From Patescibacteria group bacterium UBA3291 (GTDB taxonomy: Bacteria; Patescibacteriota; Gracilibacteria; Absconditabacterales; Absconditicoccaceae): a stretch of 17,037 nucleotides of DNA. Below, in pieces: positions 1-9,401 of this stretch. The notes under the pieces were generated by a model that was not told the origin of the DNA, made no database searches, and saw only the letters and a list, made by a program, of their open reading frames with translations. Location of the stretch: the NCBI GenBank assembly GCA_002361595.1, contig DETJ01000006.1, positions 1 through 17,037 of the forward strand, in the 5' to 3' direction. The position numbers and the translations under genes were made by a program. Each line of letters starts with the position of its first letter. The stretch's first letter is position 1.

Positions 1-24
1 TTTACTGAAAAATAAAATACTTAA

Positions 25-40
25 ATCATTAATTTATGAT
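25..40 (-). terminator. Weak AT-rich hairpin downstream of hsdM
   Basis: An inverted repeat (ATCAT at 25-29, ATGAT at 36-40, 6-nt loop) lies about 45 bases past the hsdM stop. On the minus strand it is followed by a T-rich run. The stem has only five A/T-rich pairs, so this is a weak terminator candidate. Nothing else was seen in positions 1-85. Confidence 0.2.
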
Positions 41-85
41 AGATAAACGGTCAAGAAATTCAAGTAAAGATTTTGAGGTAAACTT

Positions 86-1531
86 TTATTTCAACAATCC
101 CTTTAAATTCTGGATATGAACTTTGATTTCATTATCAGATTTTTCTATATCTTCAAGAATTTCTTTAGGTTCTCTCAAAATTTCTTCTTTATTCTTATTT
201 GGATTTTTAGCTGATAAGTCGTAATCTTTAATATTTTCAACTTTAACAATCCATGAATTTTCTCAGATTTCTCTAGATTTATAACAATTAATCATTCACT
301 GTAATTCCTCAAATGTTATCGGTTTGTTTTTCGTGAGTTTACGACCTAAATCTACTTCATAATAATAGATTTCCTCTGTTGGTTTAGTTTTTTCAAAAAA
401 GATAACATTCGTTTTTACTCATGCGTAAGGTAAGAAAATTCCTGAAGGTAAACTAACAATCGTATGGAGATTATAATTTTCCAAAAGTTCTCTTTTTACT
501 CACTGAAAAGCATTTGAAGTATTGAACAACACTCATTCTGGAACGATAATCGCTGCCCTACCTCATGATTTCAGTTTTTTCATGAAATGCTCAAGGAATA
601 ATATTTCAGTAGCATTTGATTTTATCGGAAAGTTGGCTTGAATTTCTTCTTTTTCTTTTCATCAGAATGGTGGATTTGCGAGAATGATATTGAATCAATC
701 TTTCTCTGTAAAATCTCTAATATTATCAATCAGAGTATTTTTCTTGTTAATATTTGGATTTTCTACTCAATGGAGAATCATATTCATGACTCCCATAATG
801 TAAGCAATCGGAGTTTTTTCATTTCACCACAAAGCATCATGATTTAACCAATTCAAATCAGCTGTAGTTTTAGCCTTTTGACGTAAATGATTATAAGCTT
901 CAATTAAGAATCCACAAGAACCAGCAGCTCAATCATAAATAGTTTCTCAGATTTTTGGATCTATGCATTCTACCATAGCTTTAATAACAGCTCTTGGAGT
1001 ATAGAACTCTCCACTATTTCATCAGTCATTTCCCATTCATTGAAGCAAATCTTCATAAACTTTTGAAAGTTCAAAAAGATCTTCACTAGACTGGAAGTTC
1101 ATTCAATCAATAATATCTATCACTTCTCTCAAAGTATTTCAGTTTTCTATTCTATTTGAAATAAAGTGAAAAATCTCTCAAATCTTATATTTCATACTAT
1201 GATAATCAGTAGAATTATCACGGAATTTATCAAGATATGGAAAAAGTTTCAGATTTACAAATTCTTTCAAATCATCTCAAACCATAGCAGATAATCTATC
1301 CATTTTTCAATCTTTCTTTGGTGCTGCCCAAGTGGACCATTCAAATTCTGGAGAAATAAGTTTAGTATAAGTTTTCCCATTTAGAGAAGCTTCTAATTCT
1401 TGAGCTTTTTCATAATCATCAAAGAATTTTAGAAAAAGAATCCATGAAATCTGTTCGGTGTATTGCATAGCTCATGAAATTCCATCATCTCTACGGAGAA
1501 TGTCTGTAATACGATTAATTTCTGCTTTCAT
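86..1531 (-). CDS. hsdM: Type I restriction-modification DNA methyltransferase subunit HsdM
   Basis: HsdM is the adenine-N6 methyltransferase subunit of a type I R-M complex; with HsdS it methylates the host's recognition sites. With UGA=Gly the frame is open for 481 residues, starting MKAEINRI and ending at TAA (86-88). The N-terminal helical domain covers about 1-150. The region before the SAM-binding motif contains GEFYTPR (about 174-180). Motif I reads YDGAAGSCGFL (199-209), with its first Gly (residue 201) encoded by UGA. The catalytic motif IV is NPPFGG (286-291), both Gly being UGA. The length is usual for the family. It is last in the R-X-S-(DUF559)-M order and is separated from hsdS by a repeat-bounded cassette, so it may depend on its own promoter. 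No Shine-Dalgarno sequence is visible. No in-frame CGA or CGG was found. Confidence 0.96.
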
Positions 1532-1589
1532 TGTACATTGTTTTATATGTAAATAATAGGATCCAAGTATTTTTCTACTCTTTTATGAA

Positions 1590-1617
1590 TTCATATTTTT
1601 CTATTATCTTAATTCAA
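1590..1617 (-). promoter_or_regulatory. Candidate promoter for hsdM
   Basis: On the minus strand a TTGAAT box (1612-1617) is followed after 16 nt by TATGAA (1590-1595), about 60 bases upstream of the hsdM start. It lies between the repeat cassette and hsdM, so it could drive the methyltransferase separately. AT-rich DNA gives such matches by chance, so support is weak. Confidence 0.3.
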
Positions 1618-1682
1618 TATTTTTTACTATTTTTGGAAAGTGTATTCATCTATCATTTCTGTACACCCCATTTGCTGTCTAT

Positions 1683-1813
1683 GAACCTCCCCTAACCCCT
1701 CCTTATTAAGGAGGGGAACTTTAATGTTTAGTGTCCCTCTCTTTTTTTAAGGAGGAAAAAACTTGTTTTTCTGTGTCCATCTCCTTTTTAAGGAGAGGGG
1801 TTGGGGTGAGGTT
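1683..1813. repeat. 131-bp palindromic repeat, copy 1 (left of the DUF559 gene)
   Basis: This GC-richer block has a sister copy of equal length in the same orientation at 2236-2366. It contains three short hairpins. The first is perfect: CCCCTCCTT (1696-1704), 3-nt loop, AAGGAGGGG (1708-1716). The others are built on CTCC-TTTTT-GGAG-type arms. The outer ends are imperfect inverted repeats, AACCTCCCC... against ...GGGTGAGGTT, so the whole copy is also a long palindrome. The ends and hairpins match the sister copy closely, while the spacers between hairpins have diverged. It looks like a REP- or MITE-like element. The stretch 1532-1682 beside it holds no gene. Confidence 0.85.
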
Positions 1814-1830
1814 TGAGAAAGTGGTTGACT

Positions 1831-2202
1831 TTACCCCATTTCTTTCTCTCTTTCTCTGATAAAATCTTCCAAATATGCCACAACTCCATCAAGATTCTTT
1901 TCTACTTCATCATTAGTAAATCTAATAATTTTGATTCAGAATTGTTCTTCCAAAATTTTACTCCTATCTTCATCATATTCTCATGTTTCATTATGATATC
2001 ATCAATCAATCTCAATTCACAACTTCAATTCTGCACAATAAAAATCCAAAATAAAATTTGAAAATACTTTTTCTCTCCTAAATTTATAACCAAGAATTTG
2101 CTGATTTCTGCAAACACTCCAAAATAATCATTCAGCTTTTGTCTGATTTTTTCTATGCTCTCTTGCTAATTCAGTCAATTCTCAATTGTAATATTTATAC
2201 AT
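1831..2202 (-). CDS. DUF559-family (Vsr-like) endonuclease
   Basis: This 123-residue protein has the features of DUF559, a small family related to the Vsr very-short-patch-repair endonuclease. The order is TELAREHRKNQTKAE (about 10-24), LGYKFRREK (37-45), then the putative nuclease core with ILDF (D53), GIEIDGGYH (62-70, E64 and D66) and KIIRF (91-95). Seven of its ten glycines are UGA, including both in DGGYH, so it is adapted to the host code. The start ATG (2200-2202) gives a usual family length. The gene sits alone between two direct 131-bp palindromic repeats, suggesting it travels with them or helps spread them. Its function is not established: it may nick DNA for repair, restriction or element mobility. 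No Shine-Dalgarno sequence is seen. Confidence 0.88.
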
Positions 2203-2235
2203 TGATAGTGAATAAATAAAATTAATGTGTTTAAA

Positions 2236-2366
2236 GAACCTCCCCTAGCCCCTCCTTATTAAGGAGGGGAACTATCAACAGTAATTGTCCCTCTCCTTTT
2301 TAAGGAGGGGAAAATTTAGCGTCTTGTGTCCCTCTCCTTTTTAAGGAGAGGGGTTGGGGTGAGGTT
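2236..2366. repeat. 131-bp palindromic repeat, copy 2 (right of the DUF559 gene)
   Basis: This is the sister of the block at 1683-1813: same length, same orientation, near-identical ends and the same three-hairpin layout. Its first hairpin has a 9-bp stem on CCCCTCCTT/AAGGAGGGG. It begins GAACCTCCCC and ends GGGTGAGGTT. The hsdS stop codon overlaps its right edge (2365-2367). With copy 1 it brackets the DUF559 gene. Hairpins of this size could also slow or stop transcription between hsdS and hsdM. Confidence 0.85.
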
Positions 2367-3459
2367 ATTCTCATCTAAAAGCTTTATCCAACACGCTTTT
2401 TTTCAATTCTTCCAAATTATCAAGCTGAGATTGATACTGAGATTTTAAGGCTTTTACTTTCTTTGATACCTGATCTAAATGCTCAACGATTTTTTCTTGC
2501 TCTGAAAGTGGTGGAACTGGAATTTCTATACTTTCAATTTGATTACGATTTATTGAATCAAATACAGAACCTCTGTTTCAACTTATTTTATCTTGTATTG
2601 ATAATAAATAATCAAAAACATAATCCAATTTTACATTATCTCATGGTCTAATTGCACATAATCATCTTCAAATACAAATTTTTTCAAATCAATTTATATT
2701 CACTGGTCAAACCGGGGCTCTCACGCTCATTAAAATATCATTTTTTAATGATTCTTTTGTTGTCTTAGTAGTCCATTTTTTAGGCTCTCAAATATATTTT
2801 TCCGTAAATTCAGTTTTTCACTGAAAAAATGGCAATCATTCTCCGTTTTCATTATAATAATCACTTTCAGGCGATTGTCATGCTATAACTTCACAAATTT
2901 CTCCCAATTTCTTCATCTCCCAATCTCCCTGAAAAGCTTGATTCAAAGCTGACTTCCAAAGTTCGTCCGTATTATCCAAGTTCTTCTGAATTTCTGATTT
3001 AGTCTGGTCAAGTTCAGCAAAAATCTGGTCAAGTTTAGCAACTATGGCTTTTTGAGTTTCAAGCGGTGGAAGTGGAATTTGTATCAATTTTAATCTTTCC
3101 TGATTTAGTTTTGGAACTGTTGTTCATGTAATATAGTCTGATAAATCACTTGATACTAAAAAATAAACTAAAAAATCATCTATTATTTTTTCTTTGTGTG
3201 GTCTAATAACATGAGCATGATTATTTACCCAAACTTTTCATGATACTTTAAATGCACTATTATCCAAAGCTCACCATTTGGCTCAATCTTCTCATATTAA
3301 AACTAAATCTTCATCAAAAATATAATCGGCTACATAATCTAAAACTCATGAAGCTCAATAATATGGATAGATTCATTTTGTTCTATCCTTTTGAGTTATT
3401 GGCTTTCTTTTTTTGTCCAATATATCACATATTTCTCAAAGTTTTACTGTTGGTCGCAT
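2365..3459 (-). CDS. hsdS: Type I restriction-modification specificity subunit HsdS
   Basis: HsdS reads the split DNA target for the type I complex. The 364-residue product has two target-recognition domains (about 1-125 and 180-310), each followed by a conserved helical spacer. The first spacer starts at PLPPLETQKAIVAKLD (about 129-144) and the second at PVPPLSEQEKIVEHLD (about 314-329). Each domain opens with a similar KLGEIC motif (6-11 and 184-189). The start overlaps the end of the upstream RloC-like gene by 16 bases, so the two are translationally linked. Codon 2 is CGA; read as Trp it gives MWPTVKLGEI, a typical HsdS opening. The C-terminus ends KAFRGE, close to the usual family end, and two bases of its TAA come from the flanking repeat. 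It may have lost a few terminal residues to the insertion. Confidence 0.95.
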
Positions 3460-6017
3460 GATCTATTTATCATTTTTTGAATAAAAGGAATCACGTCTAA
3501 AAGTGCATTATATATTATTGAAACATCAGTACTTGTTGTACTTTCTATTATATTATATGTCTGTTCATCTGAAGCATGAGCTTCTTGATTGATAATATTC
3601 CAATTTATTGAAGTCTTTCTTAATATGTTATATGATTCTGAAATTTCATCATATCATTCCTCATGTCTAATTTCACTATCAAATTTTGTAAATAATGTTT
3701 GTATATCTGTCATTAAGACAAGATTTTTACCATCTTTTTTAAAAAATCAATCCACTTTTATTTTATTTTTTCTTAAATAAGTATAAATTACTGTTTCAAA
3801 CCATATTCTACTGAATATAATTGCTTGTCTTAAATCATATTTTTCGATTGAGAATTCTATTTTTTCTTGATAATTAATTTCATCATAAATTTCATAACTT
3901 ATCCCAAATGTATTATTATGTTTTAATATAATTGAAACCCAAGAATTATTATCTACTCAAAAGTTATTACAATATTTTTCCCAAAACAGCCTATCGTGAA
4001 CTGTTAAAATCAATTGTCTATTAGATAAAAACTCATCTGTATGTAAGATTTCTATAATATTTGACCTATGTTCCGTATCTATTGCATTAACAACATCATC
4101 AAACACCATAAATGGAACATTATTCTTTTTCATATCTGCCCATAATATGGATAATCATAATGCCTTTAAATGTCATTCACTTAAATAATTAACTGCATCT
4201 TCTTCCCTTCAATCTGTAAAGTGTAACAATATTTCAAAATCATCGTATCATTCCTTAGTTGATATGTATTGAATCTGCTCTGATTCATCATCATGTTTAT
4301 TAATTTTTTTATAATATTCTCAAACATCATTTCGTAAATTTTCCGTTTCTTGTTTTATAAAGTTGTTATAAAAAATATCTATATTATCGCGAAATTTTCA
4401 ATAACCATCGTTTATATTTTTTAAAATAATATCTTTATTTTTTTCTTTATCTAATTTAAGCTTCATTTCTTCTGCCTTTTCTGGTTCTATATTCGGTTCT
4501 CATTTTGAGATTTCTTCTGTAAATTCATCATACTGTTTTAAACAATATTCTATATTTGATAATTCACTTTGTTTTGCTTGTTTATTTGCCTTAATTTCCT
4601 CTATTTTTTTCTCATCAATTCCCTCTTTCAAAATTTTCAACTTTTTAAAATAATTATCTTTATTTATATTCTCATCAAAAATTTTTAATTTTAAAATATT
4701 TGAATCCAACTCACCATCTTTTTCTTTTATTTTATATGGAAGTTCTTTCTCCACTAAGATTTTTAGTGACTCATATTTTTTTTCTAATTCTATTATTTTT
4801 TCCATATTTTTTAATTCTTTATTGGCATTATCAAATGGATTTTCTTTCCAGTTTTCTTTACTTGTATGACATGCGGGGCAAACATCTCTATTTTCATTTG
4901 GTAAAGCTCTAATAGCCTCATACAAATTTTTCATATTAACATCGGTTTTTTTTTCATCAAGTTCTTTTTTTACTTCCCCTAATTCTTTATTTTTATTTTT
5001 TAATTCATCTTCTAATCCTATAATTTCTTTTTGTCTTATATCATTTAAACTTCCTAATATTTTAGGAAGTTCCAACTGTTTTTCGCAAAATTCAATTTGC
5101 GTTTTTAATCAACTAATAACAGTTTCATTTTTTTCTAATGTATCATTGTCTAACAATCATAATGAAATTAATCTTTCTTTTAACTTCTCCAAACTATTTT
5201 TTTTATCCATAAATATAGCTTTTTTATCTTTTATATCTTTTTCTGCAAATTCTATATCTTTTTCAGCCTTTTCTACTGCTTTTTCATTTGATAATAAAAA
5301 ACTATCATTCTGAACAAAACTTCAAATAAAATCATTTAATTCTCATAATCATAATAGTATAGTCAAAACTTCTCTATAATTTTTTACTCATGTATCTTTT
5401 GATTTAAATAAAGAAAATTCTGTTATTCTATTTTTTTCTATAAAACATTTTTTTAATTCTTCTTTTTCTCATAATAATAAGTTCATTTTTTCGCCATTTA
5501 TGAAAATATCAGGTGATTTACTTTTATGTTTTATATATTTATCAATATCTTTTCATTTTCTTATACATTCCTTTATATCTCAGGTTAAAGAGTATTCTAG
5601 AGCTTCAGCAAAACAAGACTTTCAAGTTCAATTAGGTCAATAAAGTATAATTTTATTTTTATCTGAAAAATCAAAACAACATCATTCATCCTCTTCTCAA
5701 TATTCTCAAAATCACCTAAAATTTTTAATTTGTACTGTATTTATTCTTTCAATTGGATATCCATTTTCAGAGTTTTCAATATCCTCAAACTTTAACAAAG
5801 TTAAGTCTACATTTATATTTTCTTCACTAAACTCAGATATATTAAATTCATCAAAAAAATATTCTTTTAATTTTTTACTCATTTTTCATTGTCATTTTTC
5901 TATTTCACCCGATTCAATCAATTCTTTTATTTTTTTCAAAATCAAAAAACAATATGGAGTAATTTCTATATTATTATCTACTAAATACTCTATAAATTTA
6001 TTAAAATAATATTTCAT
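3444..6017 (-). CDS. RloC-like zinc-hook ABC ATPase, candidate tRNA anticodon nuclease
   Basis: This 857-residue protein lies between hsdR and hsdS, the usual place for RloC, a Rad50-like tRNA anticodon nuclease that acts when restriction is breached (family knowledge). Seen here: NFRGFGE (99-105), Walker A GPNGTGKS (127-134, all three Gly are UGA), long charged coiled coils (about 245-380 and 385-535), a single CPAC zinc-hook motif (380-383) at the hairpin tip, ABC signature LSEGH (612-616), Walker B ending FDD (639-641), and H-loop LTVHD (671-675). Past the ATPase are about 180 residues with R737-x3-E741 and N810-x3-H814, which could be nuclease residues. PrrC/RloC use an Arg-x3-Glu and His set, but I could not align them. 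It starts 14 bases after the hsdR stop and overlaps hsdS by 16 bases. One CGA codon (562). A Rad50/SbcC-like repair ATPase is less likely, as no SbcD partner is present. Confidence 0.7.
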
Positions 6018-6031
6018 TTTACACTCACAAT

Positions 6032-8386
6032 TTAAATCTTAAACAACTCACTTTGAACATTTTTCCACATTTCAGTTAATGCTTCAGGTCCTCATAAAGC
6101 TTTCGTAAAATCTATTATACTTCGTTTGTTCTTTGAGAATAATTTTATCAAATCTCATAACTTTGATTGAACAATCTCAGTACTTCCATGCTCTGCATAA
6201 TAACGAAGCAAATATTCTACGAAATTTCTTGCTGTTAAATTTTGGATAGATTCTACTGTTCATTGTCCCAATACATGTTGAGCTCTTTCTTCTTTAGTTT
6301 TCATTTCTTCTCCAAATGAAAGGTGTGTCAAAATATCAAAAAGGTCTGAATCTGGTGCACTAAACATTCTTTTCAAAACTTCAAAATGTTCTTTATCTAA
6401 TCAGATTTTTTCTAATTCTTTTAGTAAATCTTCTCTCGTTTTAGGGTCTGACCACAATTCTCTGAGTTGATTTTCATCAGCATAAAGTTCTGGCAATTTT
6501 CCTACCAACATTTCCAGATATTCTTTGGAACCCATCGGCTTTCCTGTTCAGTCAATATATCTCACATCTACATCTATAATTTTTAATTCTCTAGCATTAT
6601 TCAGTCTGACTACCAATTTTGGTTTAACTCATTCACTCTCATCATCAGGTTTTCAACTGCTAGGTTTAGTAGGTTTATCAGTCTGACTTTCTTCATCGTA
6701 TCATCATTGACCTTCATCTACTTCTTCATCCATATTTGGTCAATCCCAATCTTCATCATAAAATAATTCTGAAGCTCAAGTAAAGTCTATAATTGTGAAA
6801 TAATCTTTTCCATCAAAAACTCTGGTTCATCTTCCGATAATCTGTTTGAATTCTGTCATACTTGTGATATTACGACAAAGTACGATATTTCTTACATTTC
6901 TAGCATCTACTCAAGTAGTTAGCATTTGAGAAGAAGTAACGATAGTTGGAATGGTTTTATCATTATCTTGAAATCTCTCTAAATACATTCTTCAGATTTC
7001 TCATTCATTACTGGTAATTCTGACACAGTAATCATTATCTTTCACCTGTTTAAATTCATTGATTGCATCTCTCATTCCTGCCGCATGTTCCTGGTCCACA
7101 CAGAAAACGATAGTTTTATCATCTTTACGGATTTGCTTTAATATCTCTTGTGCTACTAATTTTCTTCTTTCTGGAACTACGATTTCTCTATCAAAATCTT
7201 CTAATTTATAAAACTCCTTTTTTGCTTCTCATCTCACGACTGTTACATCACTATCCATCACGAGTTCATCTAAATTCGTTCTAATTCTTTTTACCTTGTA
7301 AGGACTTAGGAATCAGTCATTGATTCATTCTTTGAGAGAGTATTCATAAACTGGATTTCCAAAATATCGGTAAGTATTATTGTTATCTTGTCTTTTTGGA
7401 GTAGCTGTCATTCATAGTTGAACTGCACTACTGAAATATTTTAGGATTTCTCATCGGTTTCCATCTTGTTTTGCTCATCATCTATGACATTCATCTATAA
7501 TAACCAAATCAAAAAAATCTGGATCATATTGTTTGTAATATTCTGTGAATCAAGTTTCTTCCGTTGTTTCACTTTCAGTATCTTCATCACTTCATGAAAT
7601 GATTGCCTGATATATCGCAAAGAAAACATTTCCATTCGTTGGCACTTGTCATAATGCTTTCTTGATTTCTACTCCCCTAATCCATTTACAATCTTTTTCT
7701 ATCGGATTGAAAGTATTGATTGCTTGTTTTATCAAAACATTTCTATCCGCCAAGAATAGAATACGAGGTCTACGATTTGCTCATTCTTTATTCCATTTCG
7801 CTTGAAGTAATTTATATACGATTTGAAATGCTACATAAGTTTTTCCAGTTCCTGTCGCCATTGTTAGTAAAATTCTCTGTCTTCATTTCGCAATCGCACT
7901 CAAAACTCTTTGAATCGCCAAATCCTGATAATAACGAGGTCTTTTATTACTATCTTGATAATAAGGAATTCCCAAAATCTGCTGTCTTAATATAGCTGAT
8001 TCATCAGTATATCTTTCATATAATTCTGAAGGAGTTGGATATTTATCTATATATTTTCAGGTTCATTCGTTCATATCTCGTTCATAAATTTCATGTCCGT
8101 TTGAAGTATAAACCCATCTCACTCCTAAACTCTTTCCATATCATTTTACTTGTTCCAATCATTCCGTTGGTGGTAAATCTTCTTTTTTCGCTTCAACTAT
8201 CGCTAAATTTAGTCCATAATCTTTCAGCAAGTAATCTACATATTTCGGAGTTCATCTTTTCCCTCCTGGTAAAATTCTTCAATCAGTAAAAGAGTATTCT
8301 CTTTCTATTTGAGATTCATTTCGTCCCTGCTCATGTAATGCAGGATCTATTAGTTTAACTCTTGTGTCTGATTCAGAATATCACAT
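6032..8386 (-). CDS. hsdR: Type I restriction enzyme R subunit HsdR (nuclease and translocase)
   Basis: HsdR cuts and translocates DNA for the type I complex. The 784-residue frame starts at ATG 8384-8386; no in-frame start lies just upstream. The N-terminal PD-(D/E)XK nuclease is seen as D51 and VEAK (64-67). The SF2 translocase follows: Walker A ATGTGKT (177-183), DECH (298-301), MTATP (326-330) and GRGTR (518-522). An acidic linker and helical C-terminus complete it. Five in-frame CGA codons occur (22, 103, 311, 340, 755). As Trp, two restore hallmark family motifs: the GW in the N-terminal block LIDPALHEQGW, and GNW before the helicase EILKYF segment. It is first in the R-RloC-S-M order, behind its own promoter. 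No Shine-Dalgarno sequence is visible. Confidence 0.96.
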
Positions 8387-8427
8387 ATTTTTTACAATAT
8401 TAAAATGAGAAGATATTTTACATTTAA

Positions 8428-8455
8428 ATTATATATAATCGCCAGTAAAAATCAA
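8428..8455 (-). promoter_or_regulatory. Candidate promoter of the hsdR-led operon
   Basis: On the minus strand TTGATT (8450-8455) is followed after 16 nt by a perfect TATAAT (8428-8433), about 42 bases upstream of the hsdR start. This fits transcription of hsdR, the RloC-like gene and hsdS as one message. Confidence 0.55.
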
Positions 8456-8468
8456 ATTTTATCATTTA

Positions 8469-8495
8469 AAAAAGCTGAATTTCAAACAGCTCTTT
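8469..8495 (-). terminator. Intrinsic terminator downstream of the DUF3800 gene
   Basis: On the minus strand an AAAGAGCTG arm pairs with CAGCTTTTT (9 pairs including one G-U) around a 9-nt loop, giving a stem that runs into Ts. It lies between the DUF3800 gene and the hsdR promoter. The plus side is also T-rich, so it may work both ways. It shares its AAAAAAGCT core with the hairpin at 9402-9430. Confidence 0.5.
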
Positions 8496-8548
8496 GTTTT
8501 CTCTTTTTATCCTTATCCTCTCCACCATATCTTTTTTGTCAAAAAAAC

Positions 8549-8576
8549 TTGCATTTAATTTTTTTTTGAGTATAAT
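8549..8576 (+). promoter_or_regulatory. Promoter of the candidate small RNA
   Basis: A perfect TATAAT (8571-8576) on the plus strand has a partial -35 match TTGCAT (8549-8554) with 16-nt spacing, largely poly-T. Transcription would start near 8583. No plus-strand protein gene follows within 3 kb, so its product is probably the short structured RNA just downstream. Confidence 0.5.
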
Positions 8577-8582
8577 AATATC

Positions 8583-8650
8583 AACAAAGTAATTCCCTAT
8601 AGTGCGGGGTTTCGTATGATTCCTCATAAAGTGTGCTATAGGGTTTTTGT
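8583..8650 (+). ncRNA. Candidate stand-alone structured small RNA
   Basis: About 68 nt lie between a TATAAT promoter and a stem ending in TTTTT. The outer helix is CCCTATAG (8595-8602) with CTATAGGG (8636-8643), a perfect 8-bp stem followed directly by T5, which makes an intrinsic terminator. Inside the 33-nt loop is a second hairpin, TATGA (8615-8619) with TCATA (8624-8628) and loop TTCC. A GGGG tract (8606-8609) could pair with that loop as a pseudoknot (inference). On the minus strand the hairpin is not followed by Ts, so it is not a terminator for the DUF3800 gene. It lies opposite the likely 3' untranslated region of the DUF3800 message, so it could act as an antisense RNA. I do not recognise the family. 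It may instead be only a terminator of a longer transcript. Confidence 0.45.
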
Positions 8651-8663
8651 TTGCTCAAAATTT

Positions 8664-9302
8664 TTAATCAAAAAATCCGTCCTCTATTTTAATTTTCTTT
8701 TCAAAAATTTCATAAAAATTTGAATTACTGTTTTCGTATTTTTTGTATATTGAAAAACTTATAGTATCTACTAATTGAAGTCATTTTGATTGATGAGGTG
8801 TTTTTATTTCAAAAATAATATTTGGTTGATCTTTATGTTTATTTTTTAGATAGTTTACGAACTGTTCATTCAAAGTTTTGCTAGTCTCCCTACGAGAAGC
8901 TATGAAATGAATAATTTCATCTTTATCTGACACTAAGTTTTTGTTAATAACAGCATCTAATAACTTATTAACTATGATATTGTACAATACATGTTTTTCA
9001 GAATTTGTATGTGAATACACTTTTCTCTTATCCAAAACTAGTGTCATAATGGAAATATCATATTCAGTTGCTATGCTGAGAACCTTTTGAATAGTACTTT
9101 CTAAATGGCTAAATGCATGAAAAACTCATCATTTAATCTTTATTTTTTTATGTTTCATCCAATTAAATGACTTTTTCATTATTATATTTGTAGTTTTTTC
9201 ATCTTTTGTAACCAAAAATGTTATTACAAAAAATTTACTTGTACGACTTTTTGTAATATCAAATCCTAAATCTCCGCTTTCATCCATGTAAATATAAGCC
9301 AT
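8664..9302 (-). CDS. DUF3800 domain protein (RNase H-like fold, putative nuclease)
   Basis: A 212-residue protein beginning MAYIYMDESGDLGFD. The MDESGD opening (6-11), a second acidic position LVLDKRK (88-94, D91) and the C-terminal GLQLVDTIS block (174-182, D179) are the marks of DUF3800, a family predicted to have an RNase H-like fold and often found near defence genes. Its biochemical role is not established. The start is supported by AGGAG (9306-9310) three bases upstream, the clearest ribosome-binding site in the window. Glycines use GGA at 10, 13 and 209 and UGA at 58, 59 and 174; no CGA occurs. It sits alone between terminator-like hairpins at 8469-8495 and 9402-9430, upstream of the restriction operon and in the same direction. 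A defence role is suggested by position only. Confidence 0.82.
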
Positions 9303-9333
9303 AATCTCCTATTCTTGAAATAATTATGACTAT

Positions 9334-9361
9334 ATATTATCTTTTATCGTATATATTTCAA
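9334..9361 (-). promoter_or_regulatory. Candidate promoter of the DUF3800 gene
   Basis: On the minus strand TTGAAA (9356-9361) is followed after 16 nt by TAATAT (9334-9339), about 32 bases before the start codon. An alternative pair using TTGTCA just upstream is also possible, so the exact boxes are uncertain. Confidence 0.35.
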
Positions 9362-9401
9362 TATTTTTTTTGACAAAGATATAAAATCAGATTTTATTTT
9401 C

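Noticed and set aside
1683..2366. CRISPR array made from the 131-bp repeats
   Set aside because: There are only two long copies with internal hairpins, separated by a protein gene, and no regular spacers or cas genes.
3444..6017. Plain SbcC/Rad50 repair ATPase
   Set aside because: No SbcD/Mre11 gene is adjacent, and the position within the hsd operon plus the extra C-terminal domain fit RloC better, though not conclusively.
8595..8643. Hairpin as the terminator of the DUF3800 gene
   Set aside because: On the minus strand the stem is followed by GAATTACTTTG, not a T-tract; the T-tract is on the plus side. The hairpin at 8469-8495 is the better minus-strand terminator.
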